A stretch of 64,000 bases of DNA from positions 47,170 through 111,169 of the forward strand of contig JAFYQK010000016.1 in NCBI GenBank assembly GCA_017547165.1, in the 5' to 3' direction. The notes under the pieces were generated by a model that was not told the DNA's origin, made no database searches, and saw only the letters and a list, made by a program, of their open reading frames with translations. This document shows, in pieces, positions 26,746 through 35,607 of the stretch (position 1 is its first letter; every line of letters starts with the position of its first letter). The translations under genes and the position numbers were made by a program. The DNA comes from Bacteroidaceae bacterium. Lineage in GTDB: Bacteria > Bacteroidota > Bacteroidia > Bacteroidales > Bacteroidaceae.

Positions 26746-27017
26746 CACAAGAGTAGAGATTTTTTATAAGAGGCTTCGAGTTCGAAACCTCTTAGTTATT
26801 ATTAACCATTAAGGTTTCATTACACTGTAAATATAAATTTGCTATTAGATACTGGAACAGATGTTTTATAGCATTTTTAATGACGCAATTAGAAAAATGT
26901 AATTCTAAATGAGTAATATTTATCTATTTACAAGAATGACCACATTTTTCTACTTCTAATAACTGAATTGTTTTTTACAATCATTGTGATATAAAATTCA
27001 AGGAAGAAGCATAATAA
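26746..27017. other. Intergenic region after serB without a recognisable gene
   Basis: AT-rich sequence between the convergent serB and galE genes. Near 26769-26795 there is an imperfect hairpin (AAGAGG ... CCTCTT) without a T-run that may help end serB. Nothing else is supported. Confidence 0.5.
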
Positions 27018-27061
27018 AAATAGAGGTTGTGTCATAAAGAAAAATGACACAACCTCTATTT
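27018..27061. terminator. Bidirectional terminator between serB and galE
   Basis: A perfect 17-bp inverted repeat (27018-27034 with 27045-27061) with a 10-nt loop, A-rich on the left and T-rich on the right. It mainly serves galE, whose stop is 28 nt away. Confidence 0.8.
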
Positions 27062-27088
27062 AATTATAATTTTATTTTGGGTGAGAGA

Positions 27089-28105
27089 TTATTCCTCAAA
27101 TCCGTTGGGGTTGTTCTTTTGCCAGTTCCAACTGTCGCGGCACATCTCCTCGATGCCGAACTGTGCCTTCCAACCAAGTTCTGCTTCTGCCTTTGCAGGG
27201 TTACAATAGCATGTTGCAATGTCACCTGGGCGACGTGGTTTGAGAGAGTAGGGTACGGGAACACCGTTTGCTTTCTCGAAGGCCTTGACAACATCAAGAA
27301 CAGAATAACCATGACCTGTACCGATGTTGTAGATAGCAATGCCCTTGTTGGCAACGATAGCCTTGAGTGCTGCTACATGAGCACGTGCGAGATCGACAAC
27401 ATGGATATAGTCGCGTACACCAGTACCGTCGTGTGTGTCGTAGTCGCTACCGAATACGCCCAATTCGGGACGCTTGCCTACTGCTGTTTGTGTGATGTAA
27501 GGCATGAGGTTGTTGGGGATACCGTTGGGGTTCTCACCGATGGTGCCACTCTTGTGTGCACCAATGGGGTTGAAGTAGCGAAGGAGAACGATGTTCCATT
27601 CGGTGTCTGCCTTTTGGATGTCCATCAGTACCTCTTCAAGCATTGACTTTGTCTGACCATAGGGGTTGGTGCAATGACCTTTGGGGCATTCCTCGGTGAT
27701 GGGTATAATGGCGGGATCGCCATAAACGGTTGCACTTGAAGAGAAGATCATGTTCTTGCAACCATTCTTGCGCATTACGTCAACAAGTACGAAGGTACCG
27801 TTCATGTTGTTCTCGTAGTACTCGAGAGGTTTAGCGCAACTTTCACCTACAGCCTTGAGACCAGCGAAGTGGATACATGCGTCGAACTTATGCTCGTCAA
27901 AAACTTTCTGAAGACCTTCGCGGTCGCGGATGTCAACCTTGTAGAAGGGAACTTCTTTGCCAATAATCTTTGCAACGCGCTTTAGTGAGATGGGAGAAGA
28001 GTTGTCGAGATTATCAACAACAACAGCTTCGTGACCAGCTTCGGTTAACTCAATCAAGGTGTGACTTCCGATGAAGCCTGCACCACCAGTAAGCAGGATT
28101 TTCAT
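27089..28105 (-). CDS. galE: UDP-glucose 4-epimerase GalE
   Basis: A 338-aa SDR-family epimerase interconverting UDP-glucose and UDP-galactose, used for galactose entry and envelope sugars. The NAD loop GGAGFIGSHTL is at the N-terminus. The catalytic YxxxK is in YGQTKSMLEE, after SSSATVYGDP. The C-terminal RRPGDIATCYCNP segment is typical. It is a single-gene unit with its own promoter and terminator. Confidence 0.96.
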   Translation of the reverse strand: MKILLTGGAGFIGSHTLIELTEAGHEAVVVDNLDNSSPISLKRVAKIIGKEVPFYKVDIRDREGLQKVFDEHKFDACIHFAGLKAVGESCAKPLEYYENNMNGTFVLVDVMRKNGCKNMIFSSSATVYGDPAIIPITEECPKGHCTNPYGQTKSMLEEVLMDIQKADTEWNIVLLRYFNPIGAHKSGTIGENPNGIPNNLMPYITQTAVGKRPELGVFGSDYDTHDGTGVRDYIHVVDLARAHVAALKAIVANKGIAIYNIGTGHGYSVLDVVKAFEKANGVPVPYSLKPRRPGDIATCYCNPAKAEAELGWKAQFGIEEMCRDSWNWQKNNPNGFEE

Positions 28106-28153
28106 AGTCTGTATTTATGTTAAAGTAAAATATTTTATGTATATTCTTCACCA

Positions 28154-28184
28154 CAAAGTTATAGAATCTTTTCTATAAAACAAA
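28154..28184 (-). promoter_or_regulatory. Promoter of galE
   Basis: On the minus strand TTTG (28181-28184), 19-nt spacer, TAACTTTG (28154-28161), about 49 nt before the ATG. Confidence 0.7.
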
Positions 28185-28239
28185 GTGTTTGCTTATATTT
28201 GTAAAATTGTATCGTCTTTTTTTCTTATCTCTTTGTGGT

Positions 28240-28890
28240 TTATAATTGCAGATATGGGTTATGGGCAAGTTCTTCAACAATCTTGCTCTCGGGCCCATGT
28301 CCAGGCAGGACAACGGTGTGGGGTGGGAGTGTGAAGAGTTTGCTATTGATGCTCGATAGTATTTGTTGCAGGTTACCGCCTGGGAGGTCGGTTCGGCCGA
28401 TGCTCATGCGGAAGAGAGTGTCACCGGTGAAAACCGCATTTGCTGATGGTGCGTAGAAGCAGAGGCCACCAGGAGTGTGTCCGGGGGTGTGGAGAACGAT
28501 AATTTGCTCTTTGCCCAAGTATAATTCTGTTTCTTCGGTAAGGGTAGCATGGGCTTTTGGCAAGAGATTGGAAATGTCAATACGAAACCATTTTTGCACC
28601 ATATCGGGAGCTGCCTCGTACACTGGTATGTCGGCTATATGGCATAGTGGTGAAAGTCCGTTGATACCGCATACGAAATCGAGACCTATGCAGTGGTCGA
28701 AGTGCATGTGTGTCTGAAGTATGTATTTCAGATTGATATTGTTTTGCTTAATGAAGTCAGCAACGCGTTGTTTCTCCTGATTGTTCCAGCAACCACAATC
28801 GATGACAGTTCCATCGTGAGAAACATCGTCCCAAAGAATATAGCAGTTTTCTTCTATTGGATTGACTTTAAAAACTTTATAGTGCAACAT
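28240..28890 (-). CDS. MBL-fold hydrolase, glyoxalase II-like
   Basis: A 216-aa metallo-beta-lactamase-fold hydrolase with the zinc motif THMHFDHCIG, HTPGHTPGGLCFY and TGDTLFRMSIGRTDLPGG. It resembles hydroxyacylglutathione hydrolase-like proteins; substrates are likely thioesters, but this is not proven. A TTG at 28896 also opens the frame; I chose the ATG at 28890. The gene overlaps the end of rsmG by 14 nt and is the last of a leftward operon. Confidence 0.88.
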   Translation of the reverse strand: MLHYKVFKVNPIEENCYILWDDVSHDGTVIDCGCWNNQEKQRVADFIKQNNINLKYILQTHMHFDHCIGLDFVCGINGLSPLCHIADIPVYEAAPDMVQKWFRIDISNLLPKAHATLTEETELYLGKEQIIVLHTPGHTPGGLCFYAPSANAVFTGDTLFRMSIGRTDLPGGNLQQILSSINSKLFTLPPHTVVLPGHGPESKIVEELAHNPYLQL

Positions 28891-29497
28891 AGACAACCTT
28901 TTTTGTTTCGAAGAATTCCTCTTTAAAATAGTCGCTGAGATCGGTGATGATGGTGTTGGCTTTCATTGGCATCACCTCGTGAGCGAGTTCTCCGCCCTTG
29001 AGGCAGATGAGTCCGTTTGGCATGGCATTATGTGAATCCTTGGCAACATTCTTACGGATAAGTTTAACAAGGTCGACAAGTGGCATTACTGCACGAGATA
29101 CTACGAAATCGTATTTTTCCTTGAGGTTTTCGCCGCGTGTCCATTCGGTTGTTACGTTTGTTAGTTGTAGTGCATTTCGGACTTCGTCGCACACTTTTAT
29201 TTTTTTGCCTATACTATCTACAAGGTGAAATTGTACATCGGGGAACATTATAGCGAGCGGTATGCCTGGAAAGCCACCACCTGTGCCCAGGTCCATAATG
29301 CGTGTTCCTGGTTTGAAATTGATGATTTGCGCTATGCCGAGCGAGTGCAGAATATGGTGCTCGTAGAGATTGTTGATATCCTTGCGAGATATTACGTTAA
29401 TCTTGCTGTTCCAATCGCGATACAGGTTATCAAGAGCAGCAAATTGCTCTCGTTGTTTGTCGGTGAGATTTGGAAAATATTTGTTTATCAGTTCCAT
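28877..29497 (-). CDS. rsmG: 16S rRNA (guanine-527-N7)-methyltransferase RsmG
   Basis: A 206-aa AdoMet-dependent methyltransferase that modifies G527 of 16S rRNA. Motif I is IMDLGTGGGFPGIPLAIMFP; the VDSIGKKIKV and VVSRAVMPL segments are diagnostic. Length is usual. It lies 12 nt after the DUF3298 lipoprotein gene and overlaps the hydrolase gene. Confidence 0.95.
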   Translation of the reverse strand: MELINKYFPNLTDKQREQFAALDNLYRDWNSKINVISRKDINNLYEHHILHSLGIAQIINFKPGTRIMDLGTGGGFPGIPLAIMFPDVQFHLVDSIGKKIKVCDEVRNALQLTNVTTEWTRGENLKEKYDFVVSRAVMPLVDLVKLIRKNVAKDSHNAMPNGLICLKGGELAHEVMPMKANTIITDLSDYFKEEFFETKKVVYVAL

Positions 29498-29509
29498 TAT
29501 TGTGTTCGT

Positions 29510-30349
29510 TTATTGAGTTAGTATGCCGGTGAGATAAGGTTTTAGAGAGGTGTAGTCGATTGTGATCTCGGTGGTACCAGCTGCATAGGGAGCTATTTCG
29601 TATTGTCCGAAATGGAAGGTAAGTCCATTCTTTCCTATGAGGAAATTTTCGGTCAGGAATAAATCGCTCACACTGAGAATAGCGGTTTTTTCCATAAGTT
29701 CTTCGGCGGTCTTCACCTTATTATCCTTGAGCAATTGTTTAAGCATAAGGTCAAGTATTTCGTTTTCCTTTGCTGTATTGAGTATGTCGGTCAAAAGAAT
29801 TTTCTTGTACGTTTGTTTGTCGAAATTGGTATATATTTTGTAGTATGACCCATGAGCTCCTCCGGAATAGTCGTTAATTTCAGTGATATATGTTATAACT
29901 TTGTCGGAAGCATCTTTGCTGAAGGTGCCTTTTCTGGAGAGATAGTATTCCAGATTGTCATACTCGCCACCAAAGTCATCTATGTCTTCTTGCAGATTTT
30001 TTTCAATTGTTGCCTTTTCTGAAGCATAAGCTTTTTCTGCTATTTGAATGAAATCATCCCCTTCGTATTCGTTACCCCACATATCAAGAGCGATAGCACT
30101 ATTGATGTTAATTGATTGTTGGTCATTGGGATTAAGATATTCTATATCATAATCTATTCGTGCGTGACTATCCTCGCTATCTTTCTTTACTATTTTTTTA
30201 ACGTTGGAAGTCTCTTCCTGTTGATTTTCTGCATTTTGTTCGGTGTTGTCTGCCTTATTTGTTTGTTTGTAGTTGCATGAGCTGACAATAGCAGCAGTGC
30301 TGATGAGGAATAATGCTAAGAAAATATTTTTAATGTTCATGTTCTTCAT
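29510..30349 (-). CDS. Lipoprotein with DUF3298/RsiV-like domain
   Basis: A 279-aa predicted lipoprotein: a hydrophobic signal ending in the lipobox-like IVSSC (Cys at about residue 25), then a low-complexity charged linker and a C-terminal DUF3298-type domain (DYSGGAHGSYYKIYTNFD, FGQYEIAPYAAG). Such domains also occur in the RsiV anti-sigma factor, where the domain senses lysozyme, but there is no sigma factor beside it. The function here is unknown. It lies 40 nt after the antiporter gene and 12 nt before rsmG. Confidence 0.8.
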   Translation of the reverse strand: MKNMNIKNIFLALFLISTAAIVSSCNYKQTNKADNTEQNAENQQEETSNVKKIVKKDSEDSHARIDYDIEYLNPNDQQSININSAIALDMWGNEYEGDDFIQIAEKAYASEKATIEKNLQEDIDDFGGEYDNLEYYLSRKGTFSKDASDKVITYITEINDYSGGAHGSYYKIYTNFDKQTYKKILLTDILNTAKENEILDLMLKQLLKDNKVKTAEELMEKTAILSVSDLFLTENFLIGKNGLTFHFGQYEIAPYAAGTTEITIDYTSLKPYLTGILTQ

Positions 30350-30389
30350 AATAAGTTGGATTTAAAGTGATTAAATAACTGTATGTATA

Positions 30390-31511
30390 TCAGTTCTTAT
30401 TTCTTGATATAAGGATGCTTGCCAGGGTGATTATGCCAAGTAGATACGGATAATAAAGATAAGGTATGATGTTAAGTGGATTTACCGCCGCCAATCCTGA
30501 GGCTATAAGCAGTTGTGCTCCCCATGGAATGATGCTTTGTGCAAAGCATGACATTGTGTCTAGAATGGAGGCAGAGCGTTTGGGGTCTATTCCGTAGCGA
30601 TAGGAAATGCTGCGTGCAAGGGGACCAACGGCAAGAATGGCGATGGTATTATTGGCCGTTAGGAAGTCTACCGCAACTGTTGCCGTTGCTATGCTGAATT
30701 CGGCGCCTCGTTTGGTTGAGATAATGCGTCCCATATTGAATATGAGTTTGTCGATAATACCCCTTTTTCGTAACTGATCCATTATCACGGCCGCAATGAT
30801 GGTGATGATGATAAGGTCGTGCATTCCCATAATGCCATTACATGCAGATTGCCAAAGATCACTAATGTTCATTGACTTTAAAGTAAGGGCTATGATAGAG
30901 GCTGATATTATTCCGAGCAACAACACCCAGATGACATTGATTCCGATGAATGCAAGGATAAACACCGCTATGTAGGGTATTAGCAACAAGGGGGCTATAT
31001 CTGTTGTAGAGGTGGCAACTTGGGTATTTAGTCCTAAAATAATATATATTATTATTGCAATAATCGCCGCAGGAAGAGCCAAACGTATGTTGGCCTTAAA
31101 TTTGTCGGACATGTGGCAACCTTGTGTTTTGGTGGCCATGATAGTGGTGTCAGAGATGAAGGATAGGTTGTCGCCAAAGAAGCTTCCACCTACAATGACT
31201 GCCGTTGTGAGTGGTATGCTGGTGTTGGTGCTTGTGGCCACACCTACGGCTATTGGGGTGAGGGCTGCTATGGTTCCGCAACTGGTACCGATGCTGAGTG
31301 ATACGATACATGCGGTAACGAACAGACCGGTGAGTATGAAATTGCTGGGTAGGGTGGAGAGTACAAAGTTAACCATACAGTCAACGCATCCCATATCTTT
31401 GGCAATGCTGGAAAAGGCTCCTGCCAAAATAAAGATAAGCAACATCAACAGGATGCCGCCATTGTCCTCTGTTTTTCGAGGTGGAGTGAAATTCTGCTTT
31501 TCAGTTCTCAT
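30390..31511 (-). CDS. NhaC-family Na+/H+ antiporter, short N-terminus
   Basis: A 373-aa polytopic membrane protein with the core motifs LSIGTSCGTIAALTPIAVG, GGSFFGDNLSFISDTTIMATKTQG and DFLTANNTIAILAVGP. It would exchange Na+ and H+ (or malate/lactate in some relatives). It is shorter than the family norm (about 430 or more, from memory): the first membrane helices appear to be missing, and the upstream frame reads a charged, non-hydrophobic stretch back to a stop at 31586. It may be a shortened variant or an N-terminally decayed gene. It is the first gene of the operon leading to rsmG. Confidence 0.8.
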   Translation of the reverse strand: MRTEKQNFTPPRKTEDNGGILLMLLIFILAGAFSSIAKDMGCVDCMVNFVLSTLPSNFILTGLFVTACIVSLSIGTSCGTIAALTPIAVGVATSTNTSIPLTTAVIVGGSFFGDNLSFISDTTIMATKTQGCHMSDKFKANIRLALPAAIIAIIIYIILGLNTQVATSTTDIAPLLLIPYIAVFILAFIGINVIWVLLLGIISASIIALTLKSMNISDLWQSACNGIMGMHDLIIITIIAAVIMDQLRKRGIIDKLIFNMGRIISTKRGAEFSIATATVAVDFLTANNTIAILAVGPLARSISYRYGIDPKRSASILDTMSCFAQSIIPWGAQLLIASGLAAVNPLNIIPYLYYPYLLGIITLASILISRNKN

Positions 31512-31712
31512 CTTTCTTCTTTGACTCCTCAGTAAGTAAGATTCAAAAAAAAATAACCTGCTACGTTTTGCTGTTCTTCTATTTTATATAGTTGCCTTTG
31601 CTGCTTTTCTTCTTGCTTATCATAGTAGGTTAAGCTACTTTTGCAAAAGCACATCAATAAAAAATACAACCTAAAACTGATGCCGGTTATTTTTTCATGT
31701 CATTTAAATAGA

Positions 31713-31749
31713 TTCAGACAATCTAAAGAGTATCAAAAGATTGTCTGAA
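31713..31749. other. Intergenic hairpin downstream of fabI
   Basis: A perfect 12-bp inverted repeat (31713-31724 with 31738-31749) with a 13-nt loop. It lies 56 nt past the fabI stop and has no T-run, so it is a possible mRNA 3'-end element. The rest of 31512-31804 shows a CTTTTGCAAAAG palindrome (31638-31649) and no gene. Confidence 0.45.
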
Positions 31750-31804
31750 CCGTATATTACTAATACAAATAGTTGATTTTTGAAGTAAATAGCATTTTTG
31801 CTAA

Positions 31805-32629
31805 TTATTTTGTCATTCCTTTTTCATATACTGACATGGCTTCCACGCTCATGCCCATGCTTGCGAAGCCTCCATCGTGGAAGAGGTTCTGCATAGTTAC
31901 CTTGCGAGTAAGGTCGGAGAACATGACGATGCAGTAATCGGCACACTCTTCGGCACTGGCATTGCCAAGTGGAGAGATGCGCTCGGCAAAATCAAACAGT
32001 TTGTCCATGCCAGAAACACCGCTTCCTGCTGTTGTCATGGTTGGAGACTGAGATATTGTGTTGATGCGGACTTTCTTTTCGCGTCCATAAACGTATCCGA
32101 AACTACGTGCGATAGATTCGAGAAGTGATTTGGCATCGGCCATATCGTTGTAACCAAACATGGTGCGTTGTGCTGCCATGTAGCTTAGAGCCACGATAGA
32201 GCCGTTCTCTGCAATGGCATCTTGTTTTTTAGCAGCCTGAAGCATCTTGTGAAATGATATTGCGCTGATGTCGAGGGTCTTGCTCAGCATTCCGTAATCC
32301 AAATCGTCGTAGGCTCTGCCCTTGCGCACGTTGGGAGACATGCCAATGGAGTGTAGTACGAAATCTATTTTGCCGCCCAATACTTCCTGTGAGCGCTTGA
32401 ATACTTCCTCTAGATCTTCAAAACTTGTTGCATCGGCAGGTATCACCTCGCAATTGAGTTGCTCGCCCAACTCCTTTACCTGACCCATACGTATTGCTAT
32501 GGCTGTGTTTGAGAGTGTGATGACAGCACCTTCTTCAACTGCTTTTTGTGCCACCTTCCAAGCTATAGATTGGTCGTTCAAAGCACCAAATATAATTCCT
32601 CTTTTTCCTTTTAATAATCCGTAAGCCAT
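31805..32629 (-). CDS. fabI: Enoyl-[acyl-carrier-protein] reductase FabI
   Basis: A 274-aa SDR-type reductase completing each round of fatty acid elongation with NAD(P)H. The cofactor loop is KRGIIFGALNDQSIAW. The catalytic Tyr-x6-Lys is in YNDMADAKSLLE, and the substrate loop SQSPTMTTAGSGVSGM is present. Monocistronic, with a -7 box 34 nt upstream. Confidence 0.95.
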   Translation of the reverse strand: MAYGLLKGKRGIIFGALNDQSIAWKVAQKAVEEGAVITLSNTAIAIRMGQVKELGEQLNCEVIPADATSFEDLEEVFKRSQEVLGGKIDFVLHSIGMSPNVRKGRAYDDLDYGMLSKTLDISAISFHKMLQAAKKQDAIAENGSIVALSYMAAQRTMFGYNDMADAKSLLESIARSFGYVYGREKKVRINTISQSPTMTTAGSGVSGMDKLFDFAERISPLGNASAEECADYCIVMFSDLTRKVTMQNLFHDGGFASMGMSVEAMSVYEKGMTK

Positions 32630-32662
32630 ATTTTTATCTTTTACTTATTAGTTTATCACTCA

Positions 32663-32670
32663 CAAAGATA
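32663..32670 (-). promoter_or_regulatory. -7 promoter box of fabI
   Basis: TATCTTTG on the minus strand, 34 nt before the fabI ATG. Confidence 0.6.
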
Positions 32671-32712
32671 TGTAAAATTTATTATATAAATGTAATAATG
32701 CTGTTAAGAAAC

Positions 32713-32745
32713 AAAAAAGAGACTATGCTTTTTCGCATAGTCTCC
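32713..32745 (-). terminator. Terminator of the phosphohexomutase gene
   Basis: A perfect 10-bp stem (32719-32728 with 32735-32744), 6-nt loop, followed on the minus strand by six Ts. It isolates fabI from the upstream gene. Confidence 0.85.
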
Positions 32746-32769
32746 TTATTTATTAAGTGTGTAGTTTAC

Positions 32770-34512
32770 TTAAAGGCCTAAAGATTTCTTGATTTCTTCT
32801 ACTTTTGCAGAAGCTTTTTCTATCAATGCATTGTATTCGCAAGCACAGTTCATAGTATCCTTGATTTCACAATAGAACTTGATCTTTGGCTCGGTGCCAG
32901 AGGGACGTACACTTACTTTGGTGCCATCCTCGCAGAAGAATTGCAAAACATTGCTTGTTGCGGGGAAGTCCAATTTTGTTTCATTGCCATTATTGTCTTT
33001 TGCTACCAATGTCTGATAGTCCTTGGTGAGAACAACTGGGCTGCCGGCAATCTCCTTAGGAGCTTTATCGCCACGGAAGTCTACCATCATCTGCTTGATT
33101 TCGTCGGCACCAGATTTACCGGGTTTGGTGATATTGATGGTGTGCTCGTAACTGAAACCAAATTCCTTATAGATATCCATTAGCAAGTCATAAAGGGTCT
33201 TGCCTTGGTCTTTTGCCCATGCTGCGATTTCGCAGATAAGGCATATGCTTGCAGGAGCATCTTTGTCGCGTACCTTGTCATAGGGAAGGAAACCGAAGCT
33301 TTCTTCACCGCCACCAATATATTTCTGCTTGCCTTCAGAGATGGCAATTTCACGTGCAATCCATTTGAAACCAGTATAGCAATCGCGAAGTTCAACGTTA
33401 TTCTTCTTTGCCATCTCGGCAATCACCTCTGTGGTTACTATAGTCTTCACAAGGAAATCATCATCTTTCAATTGACCAAGTGCAATTTTGTTCTTGATGA
33501 TATAGTAAACGAACATCATGCAAGTTTGGTTTCCGTTGATAATCTGCCATTCGCCTTTTGGGTTACGACAAACGATTGCCAAACGGTCGGCATCGGGGTC
33601 GGTGGCAACAACGAGGTCGGCATTGAGTTTTGTTCCCAGTTTCATACCTAAGGTCATTGCCTCGGCATTTTCTGGATTAGGACTAACAACGGTTGGGAAG
33701 TTGCCGTCTACAATCATTTGCTCTGGAACGACATTGATGTTCTGGAATCCCCATGAGCGCAGGCACAAAGGAACTATAACACGACCAGTTCCATGCATTG
33801 CGCTATACACAATGTTGAGGTCTTTTTGGCGCAGAATAACATCCTGATCTACCATTGCTTCTTTTACGGCGGTCATATAGTCGAAGTCCATTTCACCACC
33901 AATCAGCTGGATGAGGTCCCAATTAGGTTCAAACTTGACATCTTCTATCTGTACCTTGTTAACCTCGTCGATAATGCCTTTGTCGTGTGGAGCCAATACC
34001 TGAGCACCGTCTGCCCAATATGCTTTGTAACCGTTATATTCCTTGGGGTTGTGAGATGCTGTTACGTTCACACCAGCAACAGCACCGAGTTGACGAATGG
34101 CAAAACTGATTTCTGGTGTGGGACGTAGACTTTCAAACAAGTATGCCTTTATGCCATTAGCGCTAAAAATAGCAGCAACGCTTTCAGCAAACATACGACC
34201 ATTGTTACGACAATCGTGACCAACAACAACACTTTTTCCACCTTCGGGGAATGCCTTGTTGATATAGTTTGCGAAACCTTGTGTTGCCATACCAACAATG
34301 TACTTGTTCATACGATTGGTACCGACACCCATAATGCCACGGAGACCACCTGTGCCAAACTCAAGACTTTGATAGAATGCGTCAATAAGAGGAGTCTTAT
34401 CCTCGTTGTCTATCAAGGCTTTTACCTCGGCCTTGGTTTCTGCATCATACTTGTCACTATCGAGCCATTTCTGTGCTTCGGCCTGACAACGCAAAATCAA
34501 TTCTTCATTCAT
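32770..34512 (-). CDS. Phosphoglucomutase/phosphomannomutase family phospho-sugar mutase
   Basis: A 580-aa alpha-D-phosphohexomutase, the long PgcA-like type. The active serine loop is VTASHNPKEYNGYK, the metal loop ATDPDADRL, the sugar loop GGGEESFGF and the phosphate-binding end RPSGTEPKIKFY. It interconverts hexose 1- and 6-phosphates; glucose versus mannose preference is not readable. It has its own promoter and terminator. Confidence 0.93.
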   Translation of the reverse strand: MNEELILRCQAEAQKWLDSDKYDAETKAEVKALIDNEDKTPLIDAFYQSLEFGTGGLRGIMGVGTNRMNKYIVGMATQGFANYINKAFPEGGKSVVVGHDCRNNGRMFAESVAAIFSANGIKAYLFESLRPTPEISFAIRQLGAVAGVNVTASHNPKEYNGYKAYWADGAQVLAPHDKGIIDEVNKVQIEDVKFEPNWDLIQLIGGEMDFDYMTAVKEAMVDQDVILRQKDLNIVYSAMHGTGRVIVPLCLRSWGFQNINVVPEQMIVDGNFPTVVSPNPENAEAMTLGMKLGTKLNADLVVATDPDADRLAIVCRNPKGEWQIINGNQTCMMFVYYIIKNKIALGQLKDDDFLVKTIVTTEVIAEMAKKNNVELRDCYTGFKWIAREIAISEGKQKYIGGGEESFGFLPYDKVRDKDAPASICLICEIAAWAKDQGKTLYDLLMDIYKEFGFSYEHTINITKPGKSGADEIKQMMVDFRGDKAPKEIAGSPVVLTKDYQTLVAKDNNGNETKLDFPATSNVLQFFCEDGTKVSVRPSGTEPKIKFYCEIKDTMNCACEYNALIEKASAKVEEIKKSLGL

Positions 34513-34555
34513 AATTCTATGTTTTTATTGTATTAAAATTTACGATTTGTGTATA

Positions 34556-34585
34556 CAAAGTTATACAATTTTATATTAATCGCAA
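34556..34585 (-). promoter_or_regulatory. Promoter of the phosphohexomutase gene
   Basis: On the minus strand TTG (34583-34585), 19-nt spacer, TAACTTTG (34556-34563), 44 nt before the ATG. Confidence 0.65.
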
Positions 34586-34605
34586 GGTTTGGTTAATTAA
34601 AATAA

Positions 34606-35586
34606 CTATATCTTGCCAAGAATCTTGTCCATCACCCAGTTGACGGTTGTTGCAGAGACGCAGTCGGAGGTACACGTTCCTTTGCCTTGCAGATGACTTA
34701 CCACTTCGCTGATAAGCGGTAGTTGAACATATTTGGGGTTAGAAATGGGTATTTCCTGATGGCCTTGACTTGTTTGTAATATGATAGGACTGTATGTGAA
34801 TACCGAGAAACAGATGCGTCCCTTTTCTCCAATCAGTTCAATTTGGTCGGTACGTGCGCTTTCGTGCCCGACGAAGCACCAGCTACCGCTCCCGGGTAAT
34901 CCGTTGTGAAAAGAGAATGCGGCCGAAACACTGTCTTCTGTTTGATATAATCCTCCACGATTTGCCTTGTAACCGCTTGCGTAGACGATAGGTCCAAAAA
35001 GTTCCTGGAGCAGGTCGATTTGATGTGGAGCAAGGTCATAGAAATATCCGCCTCCGGCAATGTCGCGTTGTACACGCCAGGGGAGATTGGTTTTGTTATA
35101 ATCCAAGTCGCGAGGTGGCACAGAGAAACGTATCTGCACGTTTATTATCTTGCCGATGATGTTTTCATCCAAAAGTTCTTTTACCTTGTTGAAATAGGGT
35201 AATTTTCTTCGGTAGTATGCGACAAAGCATGGAATTTTAGTTTCGTTGCTTATTCGCATTACTCGCTGACAATCGATATAGGATGCCGCTAATGGTTTTT
35301 CGACGTAGACGGGTTTGCCTGCCTTCATTGACATTATAGCATACGTGGCATGAGATGAGGGTGGTGTGGCAATGTAAATAGCATTTACATCAGGGTCGTT
35401 GATTAGCGATTGTGCATCGGTATACCATTTGGGGATATTGTGTCTTTGAGCATACGAACTTGCTTTCTCAGCGCTTCTGGACATTACCGCAACTATTTGA
35501 CTGCCCTCAACCTGATTGAAAGCCGGACCGCTTTTGCGTTCAGTAACTTCGCCACATCCGATAAATCCCCAATTGATAGTTTTCAT
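34606..35586 (-). CDS. Gfo/Idh/MocA family oxidoreductase
   Basis: A 326-aa NAD(P)-dependent dehydrogenase of sugar or inositol-like substrates. The Rossmann start is WGFIGCGEVTERKSGPA; the EKPLA motif (VYVEKPLAASYIDC) and GGGYFYDLAPHQIDLLQ are diagnostic. The substrate is unknown. It is the last gene of the leftward envelope operon, 21 nt after the porin gene. Confidence 0.9.
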   Translation of the reverse strand: MKTINWGFIGCGEVTERKSGPAFNQVEGSQIVAVMSRSAEKASSYAQRHNIPKWYTDAQSLINDPDVNAIYIATPPSSHATYAIMSMKAGKPVYVEKPLAASYIDCQRVMRISNETKIPCFVAYYRRKLPYFNKVKELLDENIIGKIINVQIRFSVPPRDLDYNKTNLPWRVQRDIAGGGYFYDLAPHQIDLLQELFGPIVYASGYKANRGGLYQTEDSVSAAFSFHNGLPGSGSWCFVGHESARTDQIELIGEKGRICFSVFTYSPIILQTSQGHQEIPISNPKYVQLPLISEVVSHLQGKGTCTSDCVSATTVNWVMDKILGKI

Positions 35587-35607
35587 ATCTGACGTTATAA
35601 AAATATG

